Shown: one piece after another, positions 9,325 to 18,755 of the stretch
Numbering within the stretch: position 1 is the stretch's first letter
Layout: every line of letters begins with the position of its first letter
Source: Sulfuricurvum sp.
Lineage (GTDB): Bacteria > Campylobacterota > Campylobacteria > Campylobacterales > Sulfurimonadaceae
Length of the DNA stretch: 64,000 nt
Assembly (NCBI GenBank): GCA_020721585.1
Contig: DYMK01000007.1
Span: forward strand, 24,481 to 88,480
Direction of reading: 5' to 3'
The notes under the pieces: model-generated
What the model was told of the DNA's origin: nothing
What the model saw: only the letters and a program-made list of their open reading frames with translations
Database searches by the model: none
Program-made: the position numbers and the translations under genes

Positions 9325-10179
9325 TTAATTCCCCCATCCTAATTTTTCTTTGAGTACGTCAAAATAGTTAAACTCTTTACGGTGGATAAGATGCGCCCCG
9401 CTTTGCGCCAGTTTAATATGCACCGTATCGTGATGGGTGATTTTTATCATCTCTTGCCCATCCAAGATCACCAACGCATTGGCATCAAGGGTCTTAATCT
9501 CAATTTCAAAATGCCCCGGAAGGACAACGGGGCGTTGAGTCAGCGAGTGGGGACAAATGGGGGTAAGGGCAAAAACATTGGTATTGGGAAATAATACTGG
9601 CCCCCCAGCAGAGAGGTTATACGCGGTGGAACCTGTAGGGCTAGAGACCACCACCCCATCACCATAATAGGTATTAAAATTACGCCCATCCACATACGTC
9701 TCTAGGCGAATCATTTTGGAAATCGAAGGGCGGGTAAGGACGATGTCATTAAACGCGACGACTTCACGAATCCCATGTTTGGTGCTAATGGTCGCTTGTA
9801 CCATCACCCGATCATCGATACGAAAATCCCCCACAAGGAGTTTATCGACAAAGCTTTCCAATTCATTAAAATCCAAATCGGCTAAAAAACCCAATTTCCC
9901 CGCATGAATCCCCAAAACGGGTAATTGAAACGGATAGACCCGTCGCACCGCAGAAATAAGGGTGCCATCCCCCCCAACGGTGACCAAAAAATCGCAATGA
10001 CTGCACATCATCTCAAATGGTTCCCCCATCACATCAATCATCCCCCCACTAATATGGTCGATGAATACCTCAATGTTACGGGACTCGAAAATCCGCTTGG
10101 TCTCTAAAAACATCGTTTTGAGTTCGGGCGTTGAGGGGCGTAAAATGATCCCAACGCTTTTAATGGAAGTGAGTATCAC
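9325..10179 (-). CDS. nadK: NAD kinase
   Basis: Phosphorylates NAD to NADP using ATP (or polyphosphate in some members). Has the hallmark 'VGGDGTL' motif near residue 68 and, further on, 'SSPTGSTAYNLSAGGP', the NAD-binding motif. 284 residues, normal for bacterial NadK. The start is GTG at 10179. A TATAAT box 32 bases upstream on this strand suggests that nadK-recN can be transcribed apart from yggS. Confidence 0.95.
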   Translation of the reverse strand: MILTSIKSVGIILRPSTPELKTMFLETKRIFESRNIEVFIDHISGGMIDVMGEPFEMMCSHCDFLVTVGGDGTLISAVRRVYPFQLPVLGIHAGKLGFLADLDFNELESFVDKLLVGDFRIDDRVMVQATISTKHGIREVVAFNDIVLTRPSISKMIRLETYVDGRNFNTYYGDGVVVSSPTGSTAYNLSAGGPVLFPNTNVFALTPICPHSLTQRPVVLPGHFEIEIKTLDANALVILDGQEMIKITHHDTVHIKLAQSGAHLIHRKEFNYFDVLKEKLGWGN

Positions 10180-10210
10180 GGCGAATCTCGTTTGTGTGGA
10201 TTTTGAGGTT

Positions 10211-10216
10211 ATTATA
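10211..10216 (-). promoter_or_regulatory. -10 box for nadK-recN
   Basis: TATAAT on the minus strand, in the 45-base gap between yggS and the nadK start. The distance to the start codon (about 31 bases) suits a -10 element. Confidence 0.45.
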
Positions 10217-10224
10217 ACGAACTT

Positions 10225-10902
10225 TTAGCACGCAGGAAACAGAATCGATCCCAGTCGTACCAACGTCGAGCCACACGCGATGGCAAGCTCGAAATCCTCA
10301 CTCATCCCCATCGAACAGATAGTTGCATTGGGAAGTTGGTCAAAAATCAAGCGGGTACGTTCAAAACTTTTTTGAATCGTGGGGCGATCGTGGGTATGTG
10401 CGCCGATGCTCATCACCCCTTTGAGGTGGATATGGGGGCATTGCTCTTGAATTTGGGCGTAGGCTTGGAGTGAGGCTTCGGGTAAAAATCCCGATTTGGT
10501 CGATTCGTAGGCGGAATTAATTTGGATCAGTGCCGAAACGTTTTTCCCCTCACGAGCGAGGCGATCATTCAAGGCAAGGGCCAATTCCACCGAATCAATC
10601 GAGTGAACTAACGCAGGGTTCAGAGAAATAAGGGGATTAATCTTATTTTTTTGGAGCGAACCAATAAAGTGCCACTCCAGTGGAAGCGCATCAAGGGCAG
10701 TGGCTTTAAGCTGGAGCGATTGGACTTTATTCTCCCCAAACGCCCGCTGACCGATGGTATATAACGCTTCAATAGCTACTTCATGAACGTACTTGCTCAC
10801 CGCAACCATTTTGACGATATGGTGGTCACTCACCCCCAAACGCGCTTTTTCGATCCGTTCAATCACCCCATCTACGTGGCGTTTATAGTCTAATTGTGTC
10901 AT
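10225..10902 (-). CDS. YggS/PLPBP-family pyridoxal-phosphate homeostasis protein
   Basis: PLP-binding protein of the YggS/PROSC family, involved in vitamin B6 and amino-acid homeostasis, with no known enzymatic reaction. The PLP lysine lies in 'VAVSKYV' near residue 31. Other family blocks are 'FGENKVQ', 'WHFIGSLQKNKI', 'SIDSVELA', 'LIQIN' and the phosphate-binding 'CSMGMSEDFELAI' near the C-terminus. 225 residues, typical. It overlaps the rseP stop by four bases, so it is the third gene of pgsA-rseP-yggS. Confidence 0.93.
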   Translation of the reverse strand: MTQLDYKRHVDGVIERIEKARLGVSDHHIVKMVAVSKYVHEVAIEALYTIGQRAFGENKVQSLQLKATALDALPLEWHFIGSLQKNKINPLISLNPALVHSIDSVELALALNDRLAREGKNVSALIQINSAYESTKSGFLPEASLQAYAQIQEQCPHIHLKGVMSIGAHTHDRPTIQKSFERTRLIFDQLPNATICSMGMSEDFELAIACGSTLVRLGSILFPAC

Positions 10903-11951
10903 GGTAATAACCTCATAATATCGTTAAATAATCCCAACATCATCAATCCCATCAAAATCACCCACCCCATAATGGTCGCTTGCGTAATAAACGATTCACT
11001 GGGGGCTTTGCCTCGAATCATCTCATAAAGATTTAAGACAATATGCCCCCCATCGAGTGCGGGGATGGGGAGAAAATTCAGCACCCCTAAATTAATGGAG
11101 ATGAGTGCCGCAAGAAAAAAGATCGACATCCATCCGTAGGCGGTAGCATCTGCCGTGATTTTGACGATGCTCACCACTCCCCCTACCTCTTTAGCCGGAA
11201 CCACTCCTGTGAGGAGCTTTTGGACACTCTCTACAATAAGTACGGTAGTATCGTAGGTTTGCTTGGAGGCATAGTTAAATTTCCCTTCCCAATCAAGCTC
11301 TAGGGTATGGGTCTTGCCCAAAGGGGCAATCCCTACTAGCCGTTTTTGGATTTTTTCTTTAAAAAGATTGGTACTTTCTTGCACCTTTGGGGTGACGATG
11401 AGCGGTTGTTGTGTCCCATTACGATCCACAACAAGGGTCAATGCGCCAGTAGAGTGGGTAATCGTTTCGGAAAGCTCTTCCCATTGGGTAATAGCTTTTC
11501 CATTGACCGAGAGGATCGTATCGTTGGGTAAGAGTCCCCCCCTTTGGGCAGGGGAGTCTTTGAGTACCTCTCCCACAACGGGTGAAAGAACCTGTGGATT
11601 ACCAAACGCAATCCCAAAAAAAAGTACCCATGCGGTGAAAAAATTCGCCAGAGGACCCGCAGCGAGGATAAGGATTTTTTGCCACGGTTTTTTGACCGTA
11701 TAGCTATCGATGTCGTAACTCAACGCCCTAGGATCCATATCCTCTTGCCCTTTCATCTTGACATATCCCCCCAAGGGGATGGCGGAGACTTGCCATTGGG
11801 TGCCAAACGCCTGAAACGAAAAGAGTTTTTTCCCAAAACCAATGCTAAAGACTTCGACATACACCCCAAAAAAACGGGCAGCACTGTAGTGTCCTAATTC
11901 ATGTAAAAAAATCAAAAGGGATAAAACCAGTAAAGCGACAATCCAACTCAT
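10899..11951 (-). CDS. rseP: RIP metalloprotease RseP (site-2 protease)
   Basis: Inner-membrane zinc protease that cuts transmembrane substrates such as anti-sigma factors or signal-peptide remnants. The first helix carries the zinc motif HEXXH ('FLHELGHY', residues ~16-23). The third ligand is in the C-terminal 'NFLPIPALDGGHIV' helix. One PDZ domain lies between (~115-185, 'DSPAQRGGLLPNDTILSVNG'); E. coli RseP has two. 350 residues, with about four membrane helices. Coupled at both ends by four-base overlaps with pgsA and yggS. Confidence 0.94.
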   Translation of the reverse strand: MSWIVALLVLSLLIFLHELGHYSAARFFGVYVEVFSIGFGKKLFSFQAFGTQWQVSAIPLGGYVKMKGQEDMDPRALSYDIDSYTVKKPWQKILILAAGPLANFFTAWVLFFGIAFGNPQVLSPVVGEVLKDSPAQRGGLLPNDTILSVNGKAITQWEELSETITHSTGALTLVVDRNGTQQPLIVTPKVQESTNLFKEKIQKRLVGIAPLGKTHTLELDWEGKFNYASKQTYDTTVLIVESVQKLLTGVVPAKEVGGVVSIVKITADATAYGWMSIFFLAALISINLGVLNFLPIPALDGGHIVLNLYEMIRGKAPSESFITQATIMGWVILMGLMMLGLFNDIMRLLP

Positions 11952-12502
11952 AATGATTCCTTTGCACGATACGCTTTGGAAAATCCAACCAAATACTCAC
12001 CCCCTGAATAGAGCGTCAAAGCAACGGCAATCCACAATAAAACGGTTCCCCCAATCCAGTGCATGAGCAAAAACCCAATGGCGATCATTTGTGCTACGGT
12101 TTTGATTTTTCCCGCAAACGAGGCACTTACATCAATCCCCTCAGACAACGAAAGGGTGCGTAACCCTGTGATAAAAAGTTCCCGAACGATAATGATATAA
12201 ATCGCCCACACCGAAGCCGTTCCCATCATCATGAGTCCCAAAAAAGCCGCTAAAGTGAGCATTTTATCCGCCAAAGGATCAAGAATCTGCCCCACGATGG
12301 TGATTTGATTGAGTTCACGGGCGACATAGCCATCGAAAAAGTCGGTCACCCCTGCAATGACGAACAGGAATGCTGAGGCGTAATAGTTCCATGAGATATG
12401 CCACCCATTGTCGGTAAACCACTGAGGATTAAGGATAATCCAAAACATAAACGGAGCGATCAAAAGACGCGAAAAAGCCAAAAGATTAGGAATATTGAAC
12501 AA
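11948..12502 (-). CDS. pgsA: CDP-diacylglycerol--glycerol-3-phosphate 3-phosphatidyltransferase
   Basis: Integral membrane enzyme making phosphatidylglycerol phosphate from CDP-diacylglycerol, the first step to PG and cardiolipin. The CDP-alcohol phosphotransferase motif is complete: 'DFFDGYVAR' followed by 'GQILDPLADKM' (the D..DG..AR...G...D...D pattern) near residues 58-85. About five hydrophobic helices; 184 residues, normal. The frame starts with TTG (12502). First gene of the pgsA-rseP-yggS operon, with a TATAAT box upstream. Confidence 0.93.
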   Translation of the reverse strand: MFNIPNLLAFSRLLIAPFMFWIILNPQWFTDNGWHISWNYYASAFLFVIAGVTDFFDGYVARELNQITIVGQILDPLADKMLTLAAFLGLMMMGTASVWAIYIIIVRELFITGLRTLSLSEGIDVSASFAGKIKTVAQMIAIGFLLMHWIGGTVLLWIAVALTLYSGGEYLVGFSKAYRAKESL

Positions 12503-12537
12503 AAGTTCCCTTTGTGAGATAGATTGTGTGGATGTAA

Positions 12538-12543
12538 TTATAA
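12538..12543 (-). promoter_or_regulatory. -10 box for the pgsA-rseP-yggS operon
   Basis: Minus-strand TATAAT 36 bases upstream of the pgsA start, in the 158-base spacer after yebC. Confidence 0.5.
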
Positions 12544-12628
12544 CTAAAAAGGGTTATGTCTAAGAATACGAATAATACTCCATTGCGAGGTATTTTCGTG
12601 ACGCGGAAAGGGTATAGACAAGGAACTC

Positions 12629-12648
12629 ATCCTCATGGTAATGAGGAT
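12629..12648. repeat. Perfect 8-bp inverted repeat downstream of yebC
   Basis: ATCCTCAT and ATGAGGAT separated by a GGTA loop, 13 bases past the yebC stop. It could fold as a transcript-end hairpin for yebC, but no T-run follows on the minus strand, so it is either a 3'-end stabiliser or a weak terminator. The rest of the 12503-12660 spacer holds the pgsA promoter and nothing else recognisable. Confidence 0.45.
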
Positions 12649-12660
12649 AGTTTAAATACG

Positions 12661-13371
12661 TTAGATAATATTGCTATAAACAGCTAAAACGTCTTCGTCG
12701 TCTTCGAGCTTATCAATCAATTTTTCAATATCCACCATTTGCTCATCGGTAAATTCTACTGGGGAGTTGGCAATCCGCTCCAAAGCTGCTTTGGTCAGTT
12801 CAAATCCCATAGTATCCAACGCTAAGGACAATGCTCCAAAAGCGGTATAATCTCCATACACCGTTACTTCGCCTTCTTCTTCTTCTTCAAGGGATTCTAA
12901 CCCTGCATCGATGAGTTCAAGCTCTAGCTCTTCCAAATCCATGGTAGGCGTTTTAAAACTAAACACCGCTTTACGACTAAACATAAATTCCAATGCCCCA
13001 TTATTAAGGGTCTCCCCTTTGGATCGTCCAAAATGGGTACGAATATTGGAGACCGTACGGGCATTATTATCGGTGGTACACTCCACAAATAACAACACAC
13101 CATGCGGCCCTTTCCCCTCAATGTTCATCTCAAACATGGTCGTCGCATCTTTGCCACTGGCGCGTTTGATGGCAGCTTCGATGTTATCTTTGGGCATATT
13201 TTGCGCTTTGGCACTTAAAATAGCGCTGCGAAGCTTAGGGTTCATATCGGGATCAGTCCCCCCATCTTTGGCTGCCATCGTAATCATTTTACCCAATTTA
13301 GGGAATACGCGTGACATATTCCCCCATCGTTTCATTTTTGCCGCTTTGCGGTATTCAAACGCTCTTCCCAT
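12661..13371 (-). CDS. YebC/PmpR-family regulator or translation factor
   Basis: Cytosolic TACO1/YebC family protein of 236 residues. These proteins were first described as DNA-binding regulators and later linked to ribosome function. Family blocks: the N-terminal '[12 protein letters not shown]', '[21 protein letters not shown]', '[16 protein letters not shown]', '[15 protein letters not shown]' and the acidic C-terminus with '[18 protein letters not shown]'. A clear AAAGGAGA ribosome site precedes the ATG. It follows the P-loop gene by 20 bases and is probably co-transcribed with it. Confidence 0.94.
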   Translation of the reverse strand: MGRAFEYRKAAKMKRWGNMSRVFPKLGKMITMAAKDGGTDPDMNPKLRSAILSAKAQNMPKDNIEAAIKRASGKDATTMFEMNIEGKGPHGVLLFVECTTDNNARTVSNIRTHFGRSKGETLNNGALEFMFSRKAVFSFKTPTMDLEELELELIDAGLESLEEEEEGEVTVYGDYTAFGALSLALDTMGFELTKAALERIANSPVEFTDEQMVDIEKLIDKLEDDEDVLAVYSNII

Positions 13372-13391
13372 AAGTTATTCTCCTTTTAAAA

Positions 13392-14111
13392 TTAGTCAAT
13401 CAGTGCAATATCACTACGGATGTCGTTAAAGAGTAACGAACGTGAATCCATACGGTATTGGTAGTAAAACGTGTTGGTTTTTAGACTGCGCAACACAGCG
13501 GTATTAAAATAGTGGGCATTGGAACACCGTCCCAAATAGAGGAACGTAAACAACAATTTAATGCGAGGATTTTCAAAAATTTCATGCGGTTGGGTCAAAA
13601 AGGTAAACCCAAATTTTTTCACATTCACCAAATCAAAAATATAATAGACAAAGTCCTCAAATTTGGTATAAAATCCATCCAAACTGGCAATCTCTTGGAA
13701 AAAATAGTAGTAATTATCGAGTAACTCTTGTTTTTGAATTACTTGAGAGAGTCTACTTTTGATGTTTCGTTTACGGGCAAAATAGTTGGGATTGGCTGCC
13801 ATATAGATATTACGACGATCGGCGATGGCTTGATTGAGTGCTGTATCAAATGCCTCACTCTCTTCAAATCGGAGGTAAAAAAATGCCTCTGAATCTTTGA
13901 ATTTTTCTTCAATTTGTTCAATAGAAGGATCCGAAAAATCAAAGTAAATAGTGGGGATACCCACAGCCATTACATAATGACGAATTTTATTGGCCAAATA
14001 CGTTTTTCCAGAACCCTCTTCTCCTAAGATAAGGGTGTTTTGGTATAACGTCCGTTCTTGAAGCTCTAGCTTTGCAATACTGTTTTGAAGTCGTCCAATT
14101 ACTTGTTTCAT
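13392..14111 (-). CDS. P-loop ATP-binding protein of unknown role
   Basis: About 239 residues from the ATG at 14111 (the frame extends upstream to 14177, but that part lacks a ribosome site and looks untranslated). Residues ~28-38 contain Walker A 'GEEGSGKTY' after an 'NTLILG' strand. 'IPTIYFDFSD' follows, and 'NIYMAANPNY' may be the next core strand. The C-terminal half is rich in aromatic residues. The fold resembles an AAA/STAND-like or ATPase_2-like nucleotide-binding domain without an obvious Walker B DE pair. Likely cytosolic. It lies just upstream of yebC. I do not recognise a specific function. Confidence 0.7.
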   Translation of the reverse strand: MKQVIGRLQNSIAKLELQERTLYQNTLILGEEGSGKTYLANKIRHYVMAVGIPTIYFDFSDPSIEQIEEKFKDSEAFFYLRFEESEAFDTALNQAIADRRNIYMAANPNYFARKRNIKSRLSQVIQKQELLDNYYYFFQEIASLDGFYTKFEDFVYYIFDLVNVKKFGFTFLTQPHEIFENPRIKLLFTFLYLGRCSNAHYFNTAVLRSLKTNTFYYQYRMDSRSLLFNDIRSDIALID

Positions 14112-14147
14112 GTTGCGTATCCATTGACGATAAAAATTGATGGGACA

Positions 14148-14153
14148 AGTATA
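14148..14153 (-). promoter_or_regulatory. -10 box for the P-loop gene/yebC unit
   Basis: Minus-strand TATACT about 37 bases before the ATG at 14111. Its position is one reason to prefer the shorter start. Confidence 0.4.
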
Positions 14154-14242
14154 GCAAAAGGAGTTGGAGTTAACCATTAAGAAGATTTAAATTGTGTTCT
14201 ATTCGCATCCCCCCTCTTTACAAGGGGAGAAAATACTAAAAG

Positions 14243-16204
14243 TTACCCTTTCACTTTTGCTTCAATTGTTGCTACGATAGAGGGGTCTTCGAGGGTGGAA
14301 ATATCTTGGGTAATGGCTTCCCCTTTAGCAATTGAGCGCAAGATACGGCGCATAATTTTACCCGAACGGGTTTTGGGCAATCCAGGGACGAAGGCAATGT
14401 CGTCACAAATGGCAATGTTACCGATCTCTTTCATGATCACTTTATTGATCTCTTTGACCATCTCCATCTCTTCGGCGATGGTATCTTCCCCTTTGAGAAC
14501 GATATAAGCGAAAATTCCCTCACCTTTAATCTCATGCGGTTTACCCACAACCGCGACTTCAGCGACATTAGGGTGTTTTTTACACGCTGCTTCGACTTCA
14601 GCTGTACCCATACGGTGACCGGAGACGTTGATGACATCATCGGTACGTCCTGTAATGGTAATATACCCTTGCTCATCATAGACTGCGCCATCACCGGTGA
14701 AATAGACCGGTTTTCCCTCTTTTTTGACATCCCCAAAATAGGATTTAACAAAACGTTCAGGATCACCCCAGATACCACGAATCATAGAAGGCCAAGGACG
14801 GGTCACACACATATAACCGCTCTCACCCGCAGCTACTTTTTCACCCGTTAGGGGATCAAGAATTTCGGCAATAATCCCTGGAAGGGGGAAAGTTGCACAC
14901 GCAGGTTTAATGGGTGTTGCCCCCGGTAGTGGAGAGACGATATGCCCCCCCGTTTCAGTTTGCCAGTAGGTATCTACGATGGCACATTTACTGCCACCTA
15001 CGGCTTCATAGTACCATTTCCATGCGGGAGGATCGATAGGCTCACCGACGGTTCCCAAGACTTTGAGAGAGCTAAGGTCATATTTAGCAGGCTCATCGGC
15101 TCCGGTTTTGTGCAATACACGAATGGCGGTAGGGGCAGTATAGAATTGGTTAATTTTGTACTCTTCGACCATTTTCCAACAACGTCCTGCATCGGGATAC
15201 GTCGGAACACCCTCAAACATCACCGTCGTTGCTCCCATTGCCAATGGTCCATAGACGATGTAGGTGTGTCCTGTGATCCACCCAATATCAGCCGTACACC
15301 AGTAGGTGTCATTTTCTTTGACATCAAAGACCCATTCCATCGTCATTTGCGCCCAAAGAATGTAGCCCGCCGTGTTGTGTTGCACCCCTTTTGGTTTACC
15401 CGTAGAGCCTGAAGTGTAGAGTAAGAAGAGGGGATCTTCGGAATCCATAGGCTCAGGTTCACATTTATTGGGTTGGTATTTCACCAATTCATTATACGAA
15501 TAATCCCGTCCTGCAACCCACGTAATCTCTTCGCCATTACGCTCAACAACACACACGGCTTTAACACATTCACACCCATGAGAGAGGGCATCATCGACGA
15601 CGGGTTTGAGTAAATAAGGTTTTCCTTTACGGTAGGCACCATCGGAAGTGACCACCAATTTAGCTTCCGCATCAATAATACGATCACGTAACGCTTCTGC
15701 TGAGAAACCACCAAAAACGATGGAGTGAATCGCCCCAATACGCGCACACGCCAACATTATAAACGCGGCTTCGGGAATCATCGGCATATACAAAACAACG
15801 CGATCCCCTTTGGTAATCCCAAATTGCGTTTTAAGCAAATTAGCGGTTTTGTTCACTTCATAGGAAAGTTCACGATAGGTAATAATACGTTGATCCCCAT
15901 TGTCCCCCTCGAAAATAATCGCCGCTTTGTTTTTGCGGGTAGTGAGGTGACGGTCAATACATTGATACGAAACGTTGAGTTTCCCCTTCACAAACCATTG
16001 GTAAAACGGGGCATTGCTCTCATCTAAAACCTTAGTATACGGTGAGAACCAATCAATTTTTTCGTTGGCAAAATGACCCCAAAATCCTTCATAGTCCTCG
16101 TGCGCCCATGTTTGTAAATCGTGATATTCACACATATTTTTAATACGAGCCTCTTTTGAAAACTCTCGATTAGGGTTAAAAATGGATTTGACAGTATCGC
16201 TCAT
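14243..16204 (-). CDS. acs: Acetyl-CoA synthetase (AMP-forming)
   Basis: Activates acetate with ATP and CoA to acetyl-CoA through acetyl-AMP. 653 residues, full length. Signatures: A3 '[15 protein letters not shown]' near residue 264, A5 '[11 protein letters not shown]', '[10 protein letters not shown]', and near the C-terminus '[12 protein letters not shown]', which includes the lysine that is acetylated to switch off Acs in other bacteria. A strong AAGGAG site precedes the ATG. It is the last gene of a run with the exonuclease (17-base gap) and the DUF294 regulator, beside actP; the whole block is an acetate-scavenging locus. Confidence 0.97.
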   Translation of the reverse strand: MSDTVKSIFNPNREFSKEARIKNMCEYHDLQTWAHEDYEGFWGHFANEKIDWFSPYTKVLDESNAPFYQWFVKGKLNVSYQCIDRHLTTRKNKAAIIFEGDNGDQRIITYRELSYEVNKTANLLKTQFGITKGDRVVLYMPMIPEAAFIMLACARIGAIHSIVFGGFSAEALRDRIIDAEAKLVVTSDGAYRKGKPYLLKPVVDDALSHGCECVKAVCVVERNGEEITWVAGRDYSYNELVKYQPNKCEPEPMDSEDPLFLLYTSGSTGKPKGVQHNTAGYILWAQMTMEWVFDVKENDTYWCTADIGWITGHTYIVYGPLAMGATTVMFEGVPTYPDAGRCWKMVEEYKINQFYTAPTAIRVLHKTGADEPAKYDLSSLKVLGTVGEPIDPPAWKWYYEAVGGSKCAIVDTYWQTETGGHIVSPLPGATPIKPACATFPLPGIIAEILDPLTGEKVAAGESGYMCVTRPWPSMIRGIWGDPERFVKSYFGDVKKEGKPVYFTGDGAVYDEQGYITITGRTDDVINVSGHRMGTAEVEAACKKHPNVAEVAVVGKPHEIKGEGIFAYIVLKGEDTIAEEMEMVKEINKVIMKEIGNIAICDDIAFVPGLPKTRSGKIMRRILRSIAKGEAITQDISTLEDPSIVATIEAKVKG

Positions 16205-16221
16205 GATGTAATGCTCCTTTT

Positions 16222-16836
16222 TTAATGTAATTTTGGTGTGTGTTGTAATTTTATGTAGACCATAGCGGTCATAATTGCATCGTTTAACGCGTTATGTTGA
16301 CCCATTTTGGGAATCTTCAAATCCCGCAAGATTGTATCAAAGCGTAAATCAATATGTCCTTGCGGAATCAACGCAACTTTTTTGTCGAAGTAAAGACCTG
16401 AGATCTCTATTTGTTGATTGGGTAACGTCACCCCAAGCCACGGCTTTACCAAGCGATTCATCATCGCCATATCGAACTCTAAATAATACCCAACGAGAGG
16501 TCGATTTCCAATAAAATCCAAGAATTTTTTGGCTCCTTCTAAGGGTTCTACCCCTTGCTCCAAATCACACGGTCGAATGTGGTGAATTTTGATACTTTCA
16601 ACACTAATTTCTTTGGAAGGTTTAAGGAAAATTTCAAAGCTTTGGGAGGTAAGAATACGATCCCCTTTGACCTTTACCGCACCGATGCTCAATATGGCAT
16701 CTTTTTTGGTATTCAGTCCCGTCGTTTCGGTATCAAAAACGACCACTTCATCCCCAACATAGGGATCAAACATCCACGCATACGTTTCATCGTTTAACCC
16801 TTTCGCGTTCCATCTCCGTTTGAGAGACTCAAACAT
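16222..16836 (-). CDS. DEDDh 3'-5' exonuclease (DnaQ-like)
   Basis: Small exonuclease of the DNA polymerase III epsilon superfamily. All four metal ligands are visible: 'VFDTETTGL' (D and E near 34-36), '[10 protein letters not shown]' in the middle, and '[13 protein letters not shown]' with the H and D of the DEDDh type. 204 residues, no other domain. It overlaps the DUF294 gene by one base (TAATG) and lies in the acetate locus; an exonuclease beside a CBS/DUF294 protein next to actP and acs is also found in Pseudomonas (the PA3232-PA3235 region), so the link is conserved, though its meaning is unclear. Confidence 0.88.
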   Translation of the reverse strand: MFESLKRRWNAKGLNDETYAWMFDPYVGDEVVVFDTETTGLNTKKDAILSIGAVKVKGDRILTSQSFEIFLKPSKEISVESIKIHHIRPCDLEQGVEPLEGAKKFLDFIGNRPLVGYYLEFDMAMMNRLVKPWLGVTLPNQQIEISGLYFDKKVALIPQGHIDLRFDTILRDLKIPKMGQHNALNDAIMTAMVYIKLQHTPKLH

Positions 16837-18659
16837 TACACCACCATCCCCAAATGAAAATGGTAGGTCAAAAACTTTTTGAACGTGTTGACAATTTTAA
16901 ACGCATCCTTAAGCAAATCGCGTTGCGCTTTGCTCAATAACTTTGGATTCACATAATTTTGTTCACTGGATCCTTGTTTTTGCCCCAAAATAAAGCGTAA
17001 TCGAATACTTAAAAGGGTGTCATACGCTTCAATCAACTCACTGGCGAATCGTTTATCAAATAATCCCAAATTATTGAGTTCTTTGATCCGTTCGGTGGTA
17101 TTGGTTGTCGTAATTTTATGTTCCAAAGAGAGGATACGGATCCCATGTACCATGGCAAATATTCCCCCCTTTTTAATATCAAATTCACTCTCATGCTCTG
17201 CTTTGCCTAAAACAAAACCTGAAAAGAGGCTCAAAGGGGTTTCAAATGCCAAAGCCGCTTTGGCCAAGTGGGCTAAAATGTCACTGCGTCCCTCAAAATG
17301 GTCAAACAAAAAGGTTTTGCACTCTTCCAAAAGGGTCTCATCTCCCGCAACACACTGTGCATCGAGAAAAATGGATAATCCCATTAAGCCTTCTTCGCTG
17401 AGGCTATCGCTCCATCCTTGAATCTTTTTTTGGTATCCCAAAACGGTATTACGCCAATAGGGGTTAGAGACCATCACATTCCCCGTACATTTTGGGAAGC
17501 CCAATTGAAGAAGATGCTCATTAAGTTGCATCATATAGGGTTCAAAACGTTCAACCGCTTCCCCCTCTTGGACAATAAGGGCATTGTCTTGATCGGTACG
17601 CAATATTTGTTCACCGCGCCCCTCCGACCCCATCACGATCAAGGCACATTTATCCTGAAGCGTTACGGGGACGACCATCTCAAAGACTTTGCGATACATC
17701 TTGGCATTGAGTTCACTCACCAACTTAGAAACATACCGAACCCGTACCCCTTTGGTGGTCAATGATCTGACCAAATGGGTCAATGAGCGTTGGGCATTAT
17801 GCAGCTCATCAATGCTCACTGCCCGATCAATGGAAGCTGCGATGAGATGGGTATGATTGGCAAAATGGCTCAACAAATCCAGTTGCTCTAAAATACCAAC
17901 CACCACCTCATTTTCGGTGACGACCAGCCGTTTAATCCCATGCTTGGTAAAAAGCAACAAAGCATTAAAAAGAAAATCACTTTTTTCAATCCCAATCAAT
18001 CCATACGTGGCAATATCACCAATGGGATCATTACGACTTTTCGTACTTAAAAGAACTTTTTCCCGTAAATTGGTATCGGTCACAATGCCTAACTTCTCCC
18101 CATCTCTGACTAAGATAACTTTAGCGTGTTGATCTGCCATTTGTCGTAACGCATTTTGAATAGAGACCGTAGCCTCCACAAAACAGGGCGTATGGAGATA
18201 AATTTCATCGACACGGGAGACCATAAAAGGGGTCAGCTCATTTTGGTGCTGTCGCTCTTTAAGATTTTGGTGTTTGGTAATGAAATCTTGCATAAAATAG
18301 TTTTGAAAAAGTTCAACATCTTGAAGGAGGTTTAGGAAAGATTCTTTAGGAAGTTCATAGCAGATGAGATCTTCTGCCACCGTAAACGTACTTTGGGTAT
18401 TGCCATAGATGAGCGCGTTAGCATCAAAGCTATCGCGCTCTCCATACACATTTTGGAGTTCCCCCTCAACGGTTTCGTTGACCACCCCTTTAATAATGAT
18501 ATAAAGAGATTCTCCCCTCACCCGAGGTGCTACTAAAATACTCTCCTTAGGATAATAGGCAATATCCATTTTAGTCAGAAGATTCTCAATCATCCGCTCA
18601 CCCAAAAGATCGAAGGGATGGATTGACATCAATAGTGCTTTTTGGTCAAATAGACTCAA
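16836..18659 (-). CDS. cNMP-binding/CBS/DUF294 nucleotidyltransferase-like regulator
   Basis: 607-residue multi-domain signalling protein. Residues ~5-125 look like a cyclic-nucleotide-binding domain. A CBS pair follows (~155-265, 'IGIVTDTNLREKVL' and 'VVGILEQLDLL'). Next comes the DUF294 putative nucleotidyltransferase domain, with 'MGSEGRGEQILRTDQDNALIV' near 343-361: the GS and DxD of the GlnD-like nucleotidyltransferase fold are kept. The C-terminal ~150 residues match the DUF294 C-terminal helical domain. By analogy with GlnD it may nucleotidylate a partner in response to adenosine or cyclic nucleotides; that is inference. It is first of the exonuclease-acs run. Confidence 0.88.
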   Translation of the reverse strand: MSLFDQKALLMSIHPFDLLGERMIENLLTKMDIAYYPKESILVAPRVRGESLYIIIKGVVNETVEGELQNVYGERDSFDANALIYGNTQSTFTVAEDLICYELPKESFLNLLQDVELFQNYFMQDFITKHQNLKERQHQNELTPFMVSRVDEIYLHTPCFVEATVSIQNALRQMADQHAKVILVRDGEKLGIVTDTNLREKVLLSTKSRNDPIGDIATYGLIGIEKSDFLFNALLLFTKHGIKRLVVTENEVVVGILEQLDLLSHFANHTHLIAASIDRAVSIDELHNAQRSLTHLVRSLTTKGVRVRYVSKLVSELNAKMYRKVFEMVVPVTLQDKCALIVMGSEGRGEQILRTDQDNALIVQEGEAVERFEPYMMQLNEHLLQLGFPKCTGNVMVSNPYWRNTVLGYQKKIQGWSDSLSEEGLMGLSIFLDAQCVAGDETLLEECKTFLFDHFEGRSDILAHLAKAALAFETPLSLFSGFVLGKAEHESEFDIKKGGIFAMVHGIRILSLEHKITTTNTTERIKELNNLGLFDKRFASELIEAYDTLLSIRLRFILGQKQGSSEQNYVNPKLLSKAQRDLLKDAFKIVNTFKKFLTYHFHLGMVV

Positions 18660-18684
18660 AGATAACTCCTAAGATATATTTTTC

Positions 18685-18748
18685 CGTCATTGCGGACTCG
18701 ATCCGCAATCCAATGCATTATAGATCCTGAATCACGTTCAGGATGACG
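18685..18748. repeat. Intergenic palindromic element (CGTCAT...ATGACG type)
   Basis: Two hairpins back to back between CGTCAT and ATGACG ends. The left one is GCGGA-ctcga-TCCGC with an ATCCA tail; the right one is CCTGAA-tcacg-TTCAGG. The left hairpin shares its CTCGA loop and flanks with the element at 43427. It fills the gap between the DUF294 gene and actP. Elements of this layout are common intergenic repeats in many bacteria. Confidence 0.7.
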
Positions 18749-18755
18749 TATTTAT

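Noticed and set aside
14196..14225. Possible terminator hairpin (CCCCTC...GAGGGG-like) between acs and the P-loop gene
   Set aside because: The arms pair only over about five bases and no T-run follows on the strand on which it would be needed.
17017..17765. Opposite-strand open frames of 100-135 codons over the DUF294 gene, and similar ones elsewhere (e.g. 14942-15412, 48284-48850)
   Set aside because: They lie wholly inside well-supported genes on the other strand and show no recognisable domains or ribosome sites.
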